NCBI GenBank assembly: GCA_943330855.2
Contig: CALQJI020000053.1
Location: 1 to 36,094, forward strand
Direction of reading: 5' to 3'
Origin: Klebsiella pneumoniae
GTDB taxonomy: Bacteria; Verrucomicrobiota; Verrucomicrobiia; Limisphaerales; SXTU01
DNA length: 36,094 bases
Below, in pieces: positions 1 to 9,928 of this stretch; position 1 is the first letter of the stretch; each line of letters begins with the position of its first letter. Position numbers and translations under genes: made by a program. The notes beneath the pieces were generated by a model. The model was not told the DNA's origin. It was given only the letters and a program-made list of their open reading frames with translations, and searched no databases.

Positions 1-52
1 CGTAGCGGCCGTGAATGCGGGCCAGGGCCTCGCGTTTGGCGGAGCGACTCAT
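1..52 (-). CDS. Putative transposase, N-terminal fragment
   Basis: An ATG at 52 on the minus strand opens a frame that stays open to the window edge, giving 17 residues beginning MSRSAKREALARIHGRY. The basic start with a short helix resembles the N-termini of DDE transposases or integrases that are common in Verrucomicrobiota. The fragment is too short for family assignment. The neighbouring direct repeats at 65-87 and 122-144 support the idea of a mobile element. The rest of the gene lies outside the window. Confidence 0.4.
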   Translation of the reverse strand, partial: MSRSAKREALARIHGRY

Positions 53-150
53 GTTCGGGGCTTGGGTAACCACGAATGTGAGTCAACGTATCGTCGGACT
101 CCTCGTCCAACTCCCCGCCCCGGTAACATTTAATATGAGTCAACTCGGGT
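1..150 (-). mobile_element. Insertion sequence end (partial)
   Basis: The left edge of the window looks like the terminal part of an insertion sequence whose transposase reads leftward out of the window. Two direct repeats of 23 bp (65-87 and 122-144, both starting GGTAAC and ending GAGTCAAC, 18 of 23 positions equal) lie just upstream of the transposase start. Such repeats are typical transposase-binding ends. The outer boundary near 145-150 is inferred. No matching second end is visible because the element continues outside the window. Confidence 0.5.
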
Positions 151-173
151 TAGTGGCCTGATGGCTTGGACGG

Positions 174-202
174 TTGCGGGCCGGACGAAATATTCCTACA
201 CT
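174..202 (+). promoter_or_regulatory. Candidate sigma70-type promoter for the PA14 gene
   Basis: TTGCGG (174-179) and TACACT (197-202) are separated by 17 bp. The expected transcription start would be about 8 bases before the ATG at 217, giving a very short leader. The same arrangement is seen before several other genes in the window. Inferred from sequence pattern only. Confidence 0.35.
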
Positions 203-216
203 CACCCCATCAACTC

Positions 217-1206
217 ATGAAACGAAAATTCTTATCACTCCTCGCCCTGCTCGTTGCCACCTCTGCGCTCGCCCAAGAGGCAAAGACCGGTTTGCTCGGC
301 CAGTATTTCAAAGGCGTGGAACTCACCGGCCCGCCCGCGCTCAAACGCGTGGATGCGCAGGTCAACTTCGACTGGCCCGAGGCCCCTGCCGACGGCCTGC
401 CCGCTGACCAGTTCAGCGTGCGCTGGAGCGGCACGGTGCAGGCCCCGGCCACGGGCAAGTTCACCTTCATCACCGAGTCTGACGACGGCGTGCGGCTGTG
501 GGTGGACGGCAAGCTGCTGATTGATAACTGGACCGACCACGCGCCTGCGGAGGACAAAAGCCCTGAGTTCGCGATGGAGGACGGCAAGCGCTACGAGGTC
601 ATCATGGAGTTCTTCGAGAGCGGCGGCGGCGCAGCGGCGAAGCTGATGTGGAGTGGCCCCTCGACGCTCAAGCAGCCCATCCCGAGCTTTCGACTCACGC
701 CCAAGGAACTCGCGCCGCCCGGCGAGTTGGATGTGGCGAAACTGCCGTCGGACACACGCGGCCTAGTCGGCCATTACTTCAAAGGCCGCGAGTTCGCCGG
801 CAAACCCGCGCTGCGGCTCGACAAGGAAATCGGCTTCGACTGGGGCGAGGGTGGCCCCGGCGTGCGCGGCACGGGCATCGAGGATTTCTGCGTGCGTTGG
901 ACCGGGCTGGTGAAGGCGGAGAAGTCCGGCACCTACACGTTCATCACCGAGTCGGACGATGGCGCGCGGCTGTGGGTGAATGGCCAGAAGCTCGTGGACC
1001 AGTGGGTGGACCAGGGCGCAACGGAGCACAAGGGCGAACTCAAACTCGAAGCGGGAAAGAGCTACGACCTCGTGATGGAGTATTACGAAAACACCGGCTT
1101 TGCCTCAGCGAAGCTCTCGTGGACCGTGGACGGTGCGGAGAAGAAAATCATCCCGTCTTCAGCGCTCACGCCAAAGGTTCTCACCGACAAAGGGCAGAAG
1201 CGGTAG
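217..1206 (+). CDS. Exported protein with two PA14 domains
   Basis: A 329-residue protein with a clear Sec signal peptide (MKRKFLSLLALLVATSALAQ) and almost nothing else but two tandem PA14 domains, about residues 24-163 and 182-320. Each has the core FITESDDGxRLWV followed by a DxW motif, and the two copies are recognisably duplicates. PA14 domains bind carbohydrate and are usually attached to glycosidases or adhesins; here no catalytic domain is present, so a sugar-binding or cell-surface role is inferred. The frame is open from 166, but the ATG at 217 is chosen because it places the signal peptide at the N-terminus. It is convergent with the Maf gene, with 34 bp between. Confidence 0.85.
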   Translation: MKRKFLSLLALLVATSALAQEAKTGLLGQYFKGVELTGPPALKRVDAQVNFDWPEAPADGLPADQFSVRWSGTVQAPATGKFTFITESDDGVRLWVDGKLLIDNWTDHAPAEDKSPEFAMEDGKRYEVIMEFFESGGGAAAKLMWSGPSTLKQPIPSFRLTPKELAPPGELDVAKLPSDTRGLVGHYFKGREFAGKPALRLDKEIGFDWGEGGPGVRGTGIEDFCVRWTGLVKAEKSGTYTFITESDDGARLWVNGQKLVDQWVDQGATEHKGELKLEAGKSYDLVMEYYENTGFASAKLSWTVDGAEKKIIPSSALTPKVLTDKGQKR

Positions 1207-1211
1207 CGCTT

Positions 1212-1240
1212 TGGAGTGCGGGGGCAGAGCGCACCGCAAA
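1212..1240 (+). repeat. Single copy of the outer-arm repeat
   Basis: The sequence TTGGAGTGCGGGGGCAGAGC and its continuation GCACCGC matches the outer arms of the element at 9654-9886 (TGGAGTGCGG then AGAGCGCA). It fills the 34-bp gap between the convergent PA14 and Maf genes. Only one arm is present. Confidence 0.5.
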
Positions 1241-1810
1241 TCAACGCCGTTGCCAGCGGGCCAGCTCGTGTTTCACGCGTTCCACCGGCAGGCCAACCAC
1301 GTTGCTGAACGAGCCGGAAATGCGCTCCACGATTTCGTCGCCCCGGTCTTGAATCGCATAAGCCCCAGCTTTGTCGAGCGGCTGGATGGCGGCGAGGTAG
1401 GCGGAAATTTGCGACTCCGAAAGCGGCTTGAAGGTCACGTTCGTCGTCTCGGCGAACAGGCGGCAGCGGTTCGCGCCGAGTTGCAGCAGGCAGACGCCGG
1501 TGACGACTTGGTGCGTGTGACCCGCCAGTTCGCGCAGCATCCGGTGCGCATCGTCGAGGCCGACGGGCTTCCCGTAAAGCGTCGTGCCTAGATAGACGAG
1601 CGTGTCCGCGCCGAGCACGAGCGCCTGCGGGTGGAGCTTCGCGACGGCGCGGGCCTTGCGATAGGCGTTGAGCAGACACAGTTCGCGCGCGGTGAAACCC
1701 TCGTGGTGAGCCTCCGCCGTGGGGCGAGTGAGGATGGTGAAATCTGCGCCCATCTCCCGTAGCAGCTCCGCACGGCGGGGCGAGGCGGAGGCGAGGATGA
1801 GCGGAGGCAT
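1241..1810 (-). CDS. maf: Maf-family nucleoside triphosphate pyrophosphatase
   Basis: A 189-residue protein of normal family length. The N-terminal SASPRRAELL motif, GADTLV, the YGKP segment and KAGAYAIQDRG are the conserved Maf signatures. Family members hydrolyse dTTP, UTP or modified nucleotides to the monophosphate and have been linked to septum formation and house-cleaning of nucleotide pools in the cytoplasm. It starts 51 bp after the end of the DUF58 gene on the same strand and may be the last gene of the MoxR-DUF58 transcript. Recognition of the family is firm; which nucleotide it prefers cannot be told here. Confidence 0.93.
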   Translation of the reverse strand: MPPLILASASPRRAELLREMGADFTILTRPTAEAHHEGFTARELCLLNAYRKARAVAKLHPQALVLGADTLVYLGTTLYGKPVGLDDAHRMLRELAGHTHQVVTGVCLLQLGANRCRLFAETTNVTFKPLSESQISAYLAAIQPLDKAGAYAIQDRGDEIVERISGSFSNVVGLPVERVKHELARWQRR

Positions 1811-1861
1811 GGAGAAGTAAGTGCCTAGTTTTTGGCGATGCGTTGAGTGCGCGAGGGCTAA

Positions 1862-2814
1862 TTACTTCCCGCGCCGCCTCCTCTTCACGCGTGTGTCGAA
1901 AAACTTCCCGAGCAACGCCGCGTAAGGCTGGTCTGTGCGGAGTTGGATGGAGTCCACGCCCATCGTGCGGAAGACGCGACGCAGCGCGGTTTGGAACAAC
2001 GCCTGGTGTTCGGCGAAGGCGGCGCGCTGGCGGGCGTTACCGGTCTGGATTTCCACGACTTCACCGGTCTCGGCGTCCTTCAACACGAGCCGGCCCAGTG
2101 CGGGAAGTTCCAGCTCGTAGCGGTCCGTGATTTGCACGGCCACGAGGTCGTGGCGGCGGTGGGCCTGGCGGAGGGCGACTTGTGTCGCGGATGCGAGGGG
2201 CTCGCCGTAAGCCATCGGCTGCGTGGGGACGCGCGAGCCGAAGCGCGTCGGCGCGCGGGCTTCGAGGAAGTCTGAGAGCACCACTACCACCGATTTGTGC
2301 GGCAGCATCCGGCTGACGAAGTGCAGCGCGCCGGGCAAATCAGTGCCGTGGCGCTTCGGCTCGAAGAAAAGGATTTCGCGAATGACGCGCAGGACATGGC
2401 GGCGGCCTTTGCGCGGCGGGATGAACTTCTCCACCTCGTCGCTGAAGAGCACGAGGCCGACCTTGTCGTTGTTGCGGATGGCCGAGAACGCGAGCACGGA
2501 GGCGATCTCGGCGGCCAGTTCGCGCTTCGATTGTTCGCCCGATCCGAACAGGCCGGAGCCGCTGAGGTCCACGACCAGCATCACCGTCATCTCTCGCTCC
2601 TCGACGAACTTCTTGATGAACGGGTGGTTCATGCGCGCGGTGACGTTCCAGTCAATCGCACGCACGTCGTCGCCGGGCTGATACTCGCGCACCTCGTCGA
2701 AGTTCATGCCCTGCCCCTTGAAGACGCTGTGATACGCGCCGGACACGGACTCGGACACGAGGCGGTTCGTGCGGATCTCGATCTGGCGGATCTTCTTGAG
2801 TAGCTCGCGAGGGA

Positions 2815-2818
<4 letters not shown>
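1862..2818 (-). CDS. DUF58 domain protein (MoxR partner)
   Basis: A 318-residue protein with the DUF58 hallmark YQPGDDVRAIDWN near residue 45 and a von Willebrand A-like core beginning VVDLSGSG, whose DxSxS pattern fits a metal-binding MIDAS site. No signal peptide or membrane segment is visible, so it is the soluble form of the family. Its ATG overlaps the stop of the upstream MoxR gene in an ATGA (2815-2818), a sign of translational coupling. MoxR/DUF58 pairs are thought to act as chaperone modules that assemble or activate other protein complexes; the client here is unknown because no membrane vWA or transglutaminase partner follows. Confidence 0.9.
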
Positions 2819-3804
<986 letters not shown>

Positions 3805-3931
3805 GTCGGGAAAGAGATTACCGGGCAAGAGACAGCGGCGGAAGCCTGCGCGTTCGGAAAAAATCGCGGAGTGAAATGCGGCGCGCGCGTGCCGAGCACG
3901 CAGCTTGCCTCCTAACCTCCGCCCACCCCAG

Positions 3932-6019
3932 TCATGCCCTCGGCAGAACCACGTTCTCTAAGCCCATCTTGAAAAAATGCTCCGGCGGGGCTGGCTCGCA
4001 GACGTGCCAGCCTTGCACGTAGTCCACGCCGATGGTTTTGAGCACCTGCAGGACGGCCCCGTTCACGACGTATTCGGCCACTGTCTGTTTGCCCAAGATG
4101 TGGGCGATCTCGTTGATGGACTTCACCAGCGCGCGGTTGACGAGGTCAACGTCCACGGAGCGGATGAAGCTACCGTCAATCTTCAGCACGTCCACCGGCA
4201 GGTCTCGCAGGTAGAGCATGGAGGACGCGCCGGCACCGAAGTCGTCCAAGGCGAAGCGACAGCCGAGCTGTTTGATGGTGGTGATGATTTGGCGTGCCTG
4301 GACAAGGTTCTGGATCATCGCCGTCTCGGTGATCTCAAAGAGCACGCGGTCCGGCGCGATGTTCGATGCGGAGAGCAAGCGCTCGACGATGACGGGCAGG
4401 TGGGCATTGTTCAGCGTGCGTGCGGAGAGATTGATGGAGAGCGACAGCTTCGGGTGCGTGGCCATCAGGCTCATGGACTCGTAGAGCGCGAACTGATCAA
4501 TTTGCTGCATGTCCCCGAAGTTCTCGGCGGCGGAAAGAAACTGCCCCGGCATAATGATCTTGCCGTCCGGGTCGCGTAGTCGGACGAGCGCTTCGAAATA
4601 CGCGCGCCCGTCGGCGCGCAGCGGCAGTATGGGCTGGAGCCACATTTCCATGCGGTGGTCCCGCAGGGCGTCCTTGATGCGGATGGACCAGCCAGCTTCG
4701 GCGCTGAGTTGCGCGATGGCTTGATTGTCCGGGCGGAAGACTTCGTAGCCGTTGCGCCCGTGCGTCTTCACGTAGTAGCAGGCGGAGTCCGCGTGCGAGA
4801 GCGCGTCCTCGGCGGTGACCTCGCCGTCAATGCGCGAGAGGCCGATGCTCGCCGTGCAACAGAAGGTTTTGCCGCCTTCCTTGAACCGGGACTCGTCGAA
4901 AATCTGCACCAGCATGCGTGCGAACTTCGTAGCCACAGCCTCGTCCGCGCCATTGAGCAGCACCGTGAACTCGTCGCCGCCGAGCCGGGCCAACTCGTCG
5001 CCGGGCCGGAGCTGGTCGCGCAAGGTGCGCGCCACGTCCATGAGGAGGCGATCGCCGGACTGGTGGTCGAGCGAGTTGTTAACGACCTTGAAGTTGTCGA
5101 GGTCGAGGTAGAGTAGAAAGCTGTGCGTGCCACGGACGGCCCTGCCCACGGCGCTCTGGAGCACTTCGAGGAAGAAGCGGCGATTGTGCAGGCCGGTGAG
5201 CGGGTCGTGGTTGGCGAGGTAAAGCAAATCCTCCTCGAGCCGCTTGCGCTGCGTGATATCCGTGAAGATGAGAACCACGCCGAGGAACGCCCCTTCTTCG
5301 TCCCGAATCGCGTCCGCGCGGCAAAGCGTCGGGGCGTTTCGGTCGCCGGCCGCATACACCTCGGCCTCGCCACTCCACGCGCCGCCCTCTTCGCAAATGC
5401 GCCACATCTCGTCCCACAGCTCCGGCTTCTGAAACAACCGCCGGTGCCGTTGCGACGCCTGAAATTCCGCTACCTTCAGCCCGAAGAAGTCCGCGTGCGC
5501 ATCGTTGACATAAGTCACGCTGCGCTCCGGGTTGAAAATCGCGATCGCATCCCCCGCGTCGTCCACCGCGCGGCTGATGCGCAGCATCTCCTCGTGCGTG
5601 CGTTGGCGCTCCTGCGTGACTGCCTGCTCGGCGTCGTCAGAAGCCGACTTGCGCCGCAGCGTTGCGATGATGCGGGCCTGCACCTCCAGGAAGTTGAACG
5701 GCTTGTTGACGTAGTCCACCGCACCGAGGTTGAACGCACGCAGCTTGTCCTCCGTGCGATCTCGGCCCGTGATGACGATGACCGGGATGTGCTTCAACGC
5801 CGGACTGGCCTTGAGCGTGGCCAGCAAATCTAGGCCGTCCATGTCCGGCAAACCGAGGTCCAACAGCACGAGGTCGAAAGTCTCGGCCTGCGCCAGCTCC
5901 AACGCTTTTCCACCCTCTCCAGTCGCGCTGGACTCGATGCCGTCCGTCTGGAGCGAAATCCCGAGCAGGTCAGCCATCTCGGGACTGTCCTCAACAATTA
6001 GAACTCGGGGCGTGCGCAT
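3932..6019 (-). CDS. Response regulator with PAS, GGDEF and EAL domains
   Basis: A 695-residue regulator of cyclic di-GMP. Residues 1-120 form a receiver domain with phospho-acceptor Asp54 (LVLLDLGLPD) and the acidic pair E10-D11. A short coiled-coil and a PAS domain (about 150-270) follow. The GGDEF domain has an intact GGDEF at 347-351 and an RPGD inhibitory site five residues before it. The EAL domain has EAL at 476-478, FEITE and LDDFG, so both synthesis and breakdown of c-di-GMP look possible. No histidine kinase is adjacent, so the input is unknown. The ATG at 6019 is chosen over an upstream TTG at 6070, because it starts the receiver domain directly. Confidence 0.93.
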   Translation of the reverse strand: MRTPRVLIVEDSPEMADLLGISLQTDGIESSATGEGGKALELAQAETFDLVLLDLGLPDMDGLDLLATLKASPALKHIPVIVITGRDRTEDKLRAFNLGAVDYVNKPFNFLEVQARIIATLRRKSASDDAEQAVTQERQRTHEEMLRISRAVDDAGDAIAIFNPERSVTYVNDAHADFFGLKVAEFQASQRHRRLFQKPELWDEMWRICEEGGAWSGEAEVYAAGDRNAPTLCRADAIRDEEGAFLGVVLIFTDITQRKRLEEDLLYLANHDPLTGLHNRRFFLEVLQSAVGRAVRGTHSFLLYLDLDNFKVVNNSLDHQSGDRLLMDVARTLRDQLRPGDELARLGGDEFTVLLNGADEAVATKFARMLVQIFDESRFKEGGKTFCCTASIGLSRIDGEVTAEDALSHADSACYYVKTHGRNGYEVFRPDNQAIAQLSAEAGWSIRIKDALRDHRMEMWLQPILPLRADGRAYFEALVRLRDPDGKIIMPGQFLSAAENFGDMQQIDQFALYESMSLMATHPKLSLSINLSARTLNNAHLPVIVERLLSASNIAPDRVLFEITETAMIQNLVQARQIITTIKQLGCRFALDDFGAGASSMLYLRDLPVDVLKIDGSFIRSVDVDLVNRALVKSINEIAHILGKQTVAEYVVNGAVLQVLKTIGVDYVQGWHVCEPAPPEHFFKMGLENVVLPRA

Positions 6020-6187
6020 GATTAAACCGTGGCTGCTGAACGGCGCAGATAATTGAGAGCGACACCTCAAAGTCCAACTCTAAATCCGTCCGTGTCGACG
6101 CGGCGTGCTGGCGCACGTGGCTGCAGAATTTCATGCGCACCGCCGTTCTCTGAATCGGCCAAAGCCAGTCACAGTCTGAACCACCCG

Positions 6188-8542
6188 ATGTTCCGGCTCA
6201 CCCACTTGCTTCTCCTCCTCGCGTTCGCCCTGTCCGCGTCCGCTGCGCCGTCCTTCCGCGAGGACGTCATCCCGCTGCTCACCCGCGCGGGCTGCAACAT
6301 GGGCGCGTGCCACGGCAAGCTCGCCGGCCAAAACGGCTTCCGCCTCTCCCTGCGCGGCTTCGCGCCGGACGAAGACTACGAGCATCTCGCCCGCGAGAGC
6401 CGGGGCCGTCGCCTCAACTTCGCGCAACCCGACGCCAGCCTATTGCTCACGAAGGCGCTCGCCGCCGAACCGCACGAGGGCGGCGCGCGGTTCGCCCCCG
6501 GCTCCCGCGAACACGCCTTGCTCCGCGACTGGATTGTCGCCGGCGCTCCCGGCCCGACCACGAACGAGGCGCGCGTCGCGAAGCTCACGCTCTCCGCCGT
6601 CACCCGCCCGCTGAAGCCCGGCGACCAGGTTCCGGTCACCGCCCGCGCCACCTACACCGATGGCCGCGAGCGCGACGTGACCTGGCTCGCGCAATTCTTC
6701 GCCAACGACGAGTCCACCGTGAAGGTCACGCCCACCGGCGTTGCGACCGCGTTGCGCGCAGGCGAGGCCTCGGTGCGTGTCCACTTCCAAGGCTTCGTCG
6801 AGGTCGTCTCGTTCACGATGCCTTACGCCAACCAGGTTCGGCCCGCCGACTTCACCGCGCGGCAGAACGCCATTGATGACGCGGTCTTCAAGAAGCTCCA
6901 AGCGCTCCGCCTCCCGCCCGCGCCGCCCTGCGACGACGCGACCTTCGCCCGCCGCCTCCACCTCGACCTGACCGGCACGCTGCCGACGGCTGAAGTTGCC
7001 GCCGCGTTCGCCAAGGACACTTCCCCCGCCAAGCGCGCCAAGCTCGCCGACGAGCTGCTCGGCAGTCCGCGCTTTGTTGACTACTGGACATTGCAGCTCG
7101 CCGACCTGTTCCAGAACCGCAAGGAGCGCGACCACGACGTGCGCGGCGCGAAGGGCGTCCGCAGCTTCCACGCGTGGCTCCGTGCGCAAGTCGCCGCGAA
7201 CCGTCCGTGGGATGCGCTCGCCCGCGACGTGCTCACCGCGCGCGGTTCCGCCAGCGAGACACCGGCCGTCGGCTACTTCATCTACAACCTCGGCGAGAAG
7301 CGCCAACCCGAGCAGTCCGACCTGCCGGACTCGGTGGCGCAGGCCTTCCTCGGCACGCGCATCGGCTGCGCCCGCTGCCACAACCACCCACTCGAACGCT
7401 ACACGCAGGACGACTTCTACCACTTCGCCGCGTTCTTCGCGCGCGTCTCACTGGACCGCAAGGAGCCGCTGGACGGCTTCACCGCGCTGCAACTCGGCAC
7501 GCAAAACGAGCTGCAGCTCGACAAGCAACTTCAGCAGGCGGAGGAGAAAGTTACCAAGGCCAAAGAAGCCGCCGCCGCGCCGGGCCTTGAAGCGAAGGAA
7601 GTCGAGAAGCGCGCGAAGGAAGTCACTTCCTCCGAGAAGCGCGTCGGCGAGCTGACGCAGCAAATCAAGTCCACCCGCGCCAAGCCGCCCTCCGTCCAGC
7701 AGCCGCGCACCCGCCAGATGATGGTCGCCCAACCGCTCGACCGCCGCGCGCTCGCGATGCCCGAGGGGGCCGACCCGCGCGCCGCCTTCACGGACTGGAT
7801 GACCGCGCCGGAGAATCCCTACTTCGCCGGCGCGATGGTGAACCGCATCTGGCGGCACTTCATGGGTGTGGGTCTCGTCGAGCCGGTGGACGACCTGCGC
7901 GACAGCAACCCGCCGTCGAACCCCGAGCTGTGGGCGTTGCTCAAGCGCGAGTTCGCCGCCGGCCACGACCTCCGCAAGCTGATGCGCTTCATCGTCACCT
8001 CGCGCACCTACCAGCTCGCCGCCGACACCACGCGCGCGAACGCCGCCGACCAGCGCTTCCACTCGCACTTCTACGCCCGCCGCCTGCCCGCGGAGGTGTT
8101 ACTCGACGCCGTCGGCGACGTGACCGGCGTGCCCGAGACCTTCCCCGGCTACCCCGTCGGCCTGCGCGCCGTGCAACTCCCGGACTCCACGGTGAACAGC
8201 TACTTCCTCACGCTCTTCGGCCGCAGCGACCGCGTGACCGCCTGTGCCTGCGAGCGCAGCGGCGACGTGACGCTCCCGCAGCTCCTCCACCTCAACACTG
8301 GCGAAGACCTGTTTAAGAAAATTAAGTCGGCCGACGCCCGCCTCACCGCGCTGCTGAAGCAATTCCCCGACGACGCCCAACTCACCGAGCAGCTCTACCT
8401 CACCACCCTCGCTCGCAAGCCCACCGACGCCGAGCGCGAAGCCGTCATCCGCCAGCGCAGCGCCGCCGACCCGCGCGAAGCCTTCTTCGTCGACCTCCTC
8501 TGGGCGCTGCTGAACACCAAAGAGTTCGCGTTCAACCACTGA
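6188..8542 (+). CDS. Exported DUF1549/DUF1553 protein with cytochrome-type motifs
   Basis: A 784-residue exported protein of the Planctomycetes/Verrucomicrobiota group. A signal peptide (residues 1-19) is followed by a cytochrome-like segment with C36-x4-C41-H42, a bacterial Ig-like domain (about 135-215), DUF1549 with a CARCHNHP motif at C394-H398, a charged coiled-coil (about 440-505) and DUF1553 to the end. The CxxCH motif suggests covalent heme; the family role is not established experimentally and is linked to extracellular polymer use. These genes are usually followed by a DUF1501 gene, but here a convergent gene follows instead. The start at 6188 is chosen over 6053 because it begins the signal peptide. 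Confidence 0.88.
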   Translation: MFRLTHLLLLLAFALSASAAPSFREDVIPLLTRAGCNMGACHGKLAGQNGFRLSLRGFAPDEDYEHLARESRGRRLNFAQPDASLLLTKALAAEPHEGGARFAPGSREHALLRDWIVAGAPGPTTNEARVAKLTLSAVTRPLKPGDQVPVTARATYTDGRERDVTWLAQFFANDESTVKVTPTGVATALRAGEASVRVHFQGFVEVVSFTMPYANQVRPADFTARQNAIDDAVFKKLQALRLPPAPPCDDATFARRLHLDLTGTLPTAEVAAAFAKDTSPAKRAKLADELLGSPRFVDYWTLQLADLFQNRKERDHDVRGAKGVRSFHAWLRAQVAANRPWDALARDVLTARGSASETPAVGYFIYNLGEKRQPEQSDLPDSVAQAFLGTRIGCARCHNHPLERYTQDDFYHFAAFFARVSLDRKEPLDGFTALQLGTQNELQLDKQLQQAEEKVTKAKEAAAAPGLEAKEVEKRAKEVTSSEKRVGELTQQIKSTRAKPPSVQQPRTRQMMVAQPLDRRALAMPEGADPRAAFTDWMTAPENPYFAGAMVNRIWRHFMGVGLVEPVDDLRDSNPPSNPELWALLKREFAAGHDLRKLMRFIVTSRTYQLAADTTRANAADQRFHSHFYARRLPAEVLLDAVGDVTGVPETFPGYPVGLRAVQLPDSTVNSYFLTLFGRSDRVTACACERSGDVTLPQLLHLNTGEDLFKKIKSADARLTALLKQFPDDAQLTEQLYLTTLARKPTDAEREAVIRQRSAADPREAFFVDLLWALLNTKEFAFNH

Positions 8543-8555
8543 ACAGACTGGACTT

Positions 8556-8625
8556 GTAGCCGCCGAGGTAAGGAGGCGGATTTGTTCGAGCGCAACCGAG
8601 TCGGCATCCTCACCTCGGCGGCTAC
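8556..8625. repeat. 19-bp inverted repeat between convergent genes
   Basis: GTAGCCGCCGAGGTAAGGA (8556-8574) pairs with its near-exact reverse complement at 8607-8625, one mismatch in 19. It lies between two convergent genes and its right arm supplies the TAG stop (8622-8624) of the SMP-30-type gene. It could act as a two-way terminator in RNA, although no T-run follows. The look is that of a dispersed intergenic repeat. Confidence 0.75.
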
Positions 8626-9611
8626 TTCACAACGCGATACAGCGGACTCCCCGCCGTGTGTGTCGGTAGGCTGAGCAGGAAGCGACCGCACGTCACGTAG
8701 AGCGTCCGTCCGTCCGCGCCGCCAAAGGCGCAGTTCGTGAGCGTGTCCTCGGGCGTCTCCACGAACGCGACGAGCTTGCCCTGCGGCGTCAGCACATGGA
8801 TGCCGGGGCGCGTGTCGAGCGTCTCGCTGGTGCCACGCGCCTGATGCAGCCCGGCGGCGATGTAGAGGTTGCCCGCCGCGTCCACGCGCATCCCATCACC
8901 ACCGCGTCCGGGATAAAAAGTGTAGAGCACGCGGTGATTGGTGACGGAGCCGTCGGACTTCAAGTCGTAAGCGCGCACCACCCGAGCCCGGTTCACGCGC
9001 CCGTCGGACTCGATGAGGTAGAACGTCCCGTTGTCCGGCGCGACGGCGAGGCCGTTGGGCATGTCAATCTCCGGCGCGGCCAGGATGCGCGCGACCTTGC
9101 CATCGGGGTCGATGCGATAGGCCGAGTTGACGTTGCCGGTCGCCGCGTTCGTGTTCGCGAGGCGCGCAGTGAAGTAAATCCGTCCGTTGCCATCCACGCA
9201 CAAGTCGTTCGGTCCGCCGAGGGGGAAGCCGTTGAACTGGTCGCAGAGCACCGTCGATGCGCCGCTCTTCATGTCCGTGCGGGTGACGCGACCCTGCTTG
9301 CCATCCACCGCCTCGCACGCGAGTAGCCGACCCTGCCGGTCGAAGGCCAGCCCATTCGCGCCATTGCTGGGCTTGCGGAACGTGGACAGCTTCTTGGCCC
9401 CCGGCTCCCACTTGAGAATCTCGCCGGTGTTTGTAAAGAAGACATTGCCCTCCGCATCCACCGCCGGGCCTTCAGTGAAGTTCTTGGTGCCGGGCAAGGT
9501 GACTTCCACGCGCACGGGGCCGAGGTAATTTGCCGTGTCGAGGCCAAGGTAACGGTCGGCGGCGAAGGCCAGCGGAGCAAACTGCAACAAGGCGAGCAGG
9601 AGGCGATTCAT
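8622..9611 (-). CDS. Exported SMP-30/gluconolactonase-type beta-propeller protein
   Basis: A 329-residue protein with signal peptide MNRLLLALLQFAPLAFAA and six-bladed propeller repeats of the SMP-30/gluconolactonase type: FTEGPAVDAEGNVFFTN, ANGLAFDRQGRLLACE, LGGPNDLCVDGNGRIYFT and MPNGLAVAPDNGTFYL. Family enzymes open sugar lactones using a divalent metal bound by Glu, Asn and Asp; the E of TEGP, N of GPND and N of PNG are present. Substrate cannot be assigned. It acts outside the cytoplasm by virtue of the signal. Its stop codon lies within an inverted repeat. Confidence 0.88.
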   Translation of the reverse strand: MNRLLLALLQFAPLAFAADRYLGLDTANYLGPVRVEVTLPGTKNFTEGPAVDAEGNVFFTNTGEILKWEPGAKKLSTFRKPSNGANGLAFDRQGRLLACEAVDGKQGRVTRTDMKSGASTVLCDQFNGFPLGGPNDLCVDGNGRIYFTARLANTNAATGNVNSAYRIDPDGKVARILAAPEIDMPNGLAVAPDNGTFYLIESDGRVNRARVVRAYDLKSDGSVTNHRVLYTFYPGRGGDGMRVDAAGNLYIAAGLHQARGTSETLDTRPGIHVLTPQGKLVAFVETPEDTLTNCAFGGADGRTLYVTCGRFLLSLPTHTAGSPLYRVVK

Positions 9612-9653
9612 GCGGGACAGACGTTACGAGCCGCGCGGGACTTCGTGCCACTT

Positions 9654-9886
9654 ATGGAGGGCGGTGGCAAAGCGCAGCGGCGACCCCGCTTTCGGCGTCA
9701 CCGCCGCGTTTTTAGCCACGGATGAAACACGGACTGAACACGGATGGAAACCGCCGTTCGTCGCTCGGAGCTTTCCGTGTTTCATCCGTGTTTCATCCGT
9801 GGCCAAAAAACAAAGTTGGCTTCAAAAGGCTGCGTCCCTTCGCTTCAAAAGCGGCGGCGCCCCTGCGCTCTACCGCCGCACTCCAT
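9654..9886. repeat. Nested inverted-repeat element
   Basis: The 317-bp gap between the divergent SMP-30 and exosortase genes is mostly repeat. The outer arms are 9654-9692 and 9848-9886 (39 bp each, 32 matching). The inner arms are 9715-9750 and 9772-9803, both built from GCCACGGATGAAACACGGA and shorter CACGGATG units. A sequence like the outer arm also occurs at 1212-1233 after the PA14 gene. The element looks like a short non-autonomous repeat inserted into another one. Confidence 0.75.
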
Positions 9887-9893
9887 CGCGGGC

Positions 9894-9921
9894 TTGGCCT
9901 TTCACGCTGCCTAGCTAGACT
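9894..9921 (+). promoter_or_regulatory. Candidate promoter for the exosortase gene
   Basis: TTGGCC (9894-9899), a 16-bp spacer and TAGACT (9916-9921) precede the ATG at 9929 by only 7 bases, so the transcript would be nearly leaderless. The promoter lies immediately beyond the nested repeat element. Inferred from pattern only. Confidence 0.4.
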
Positions 9922-9928
9922 GCGCCGC

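Noticed and set aside
6440..7423. 327-codon open frame opposite the DUF1549/DUF1553 gene
   Set aside because: It is a GC-driven shadow with no family features and lies wholly within a well-supported gene.
9722..9928. N-terminal extension of the exosortase gene
   Set aside because: The 69 extra codons run through the nested repeat and give no family sequence; a candidate promoter sits just before the ATG at 9929.
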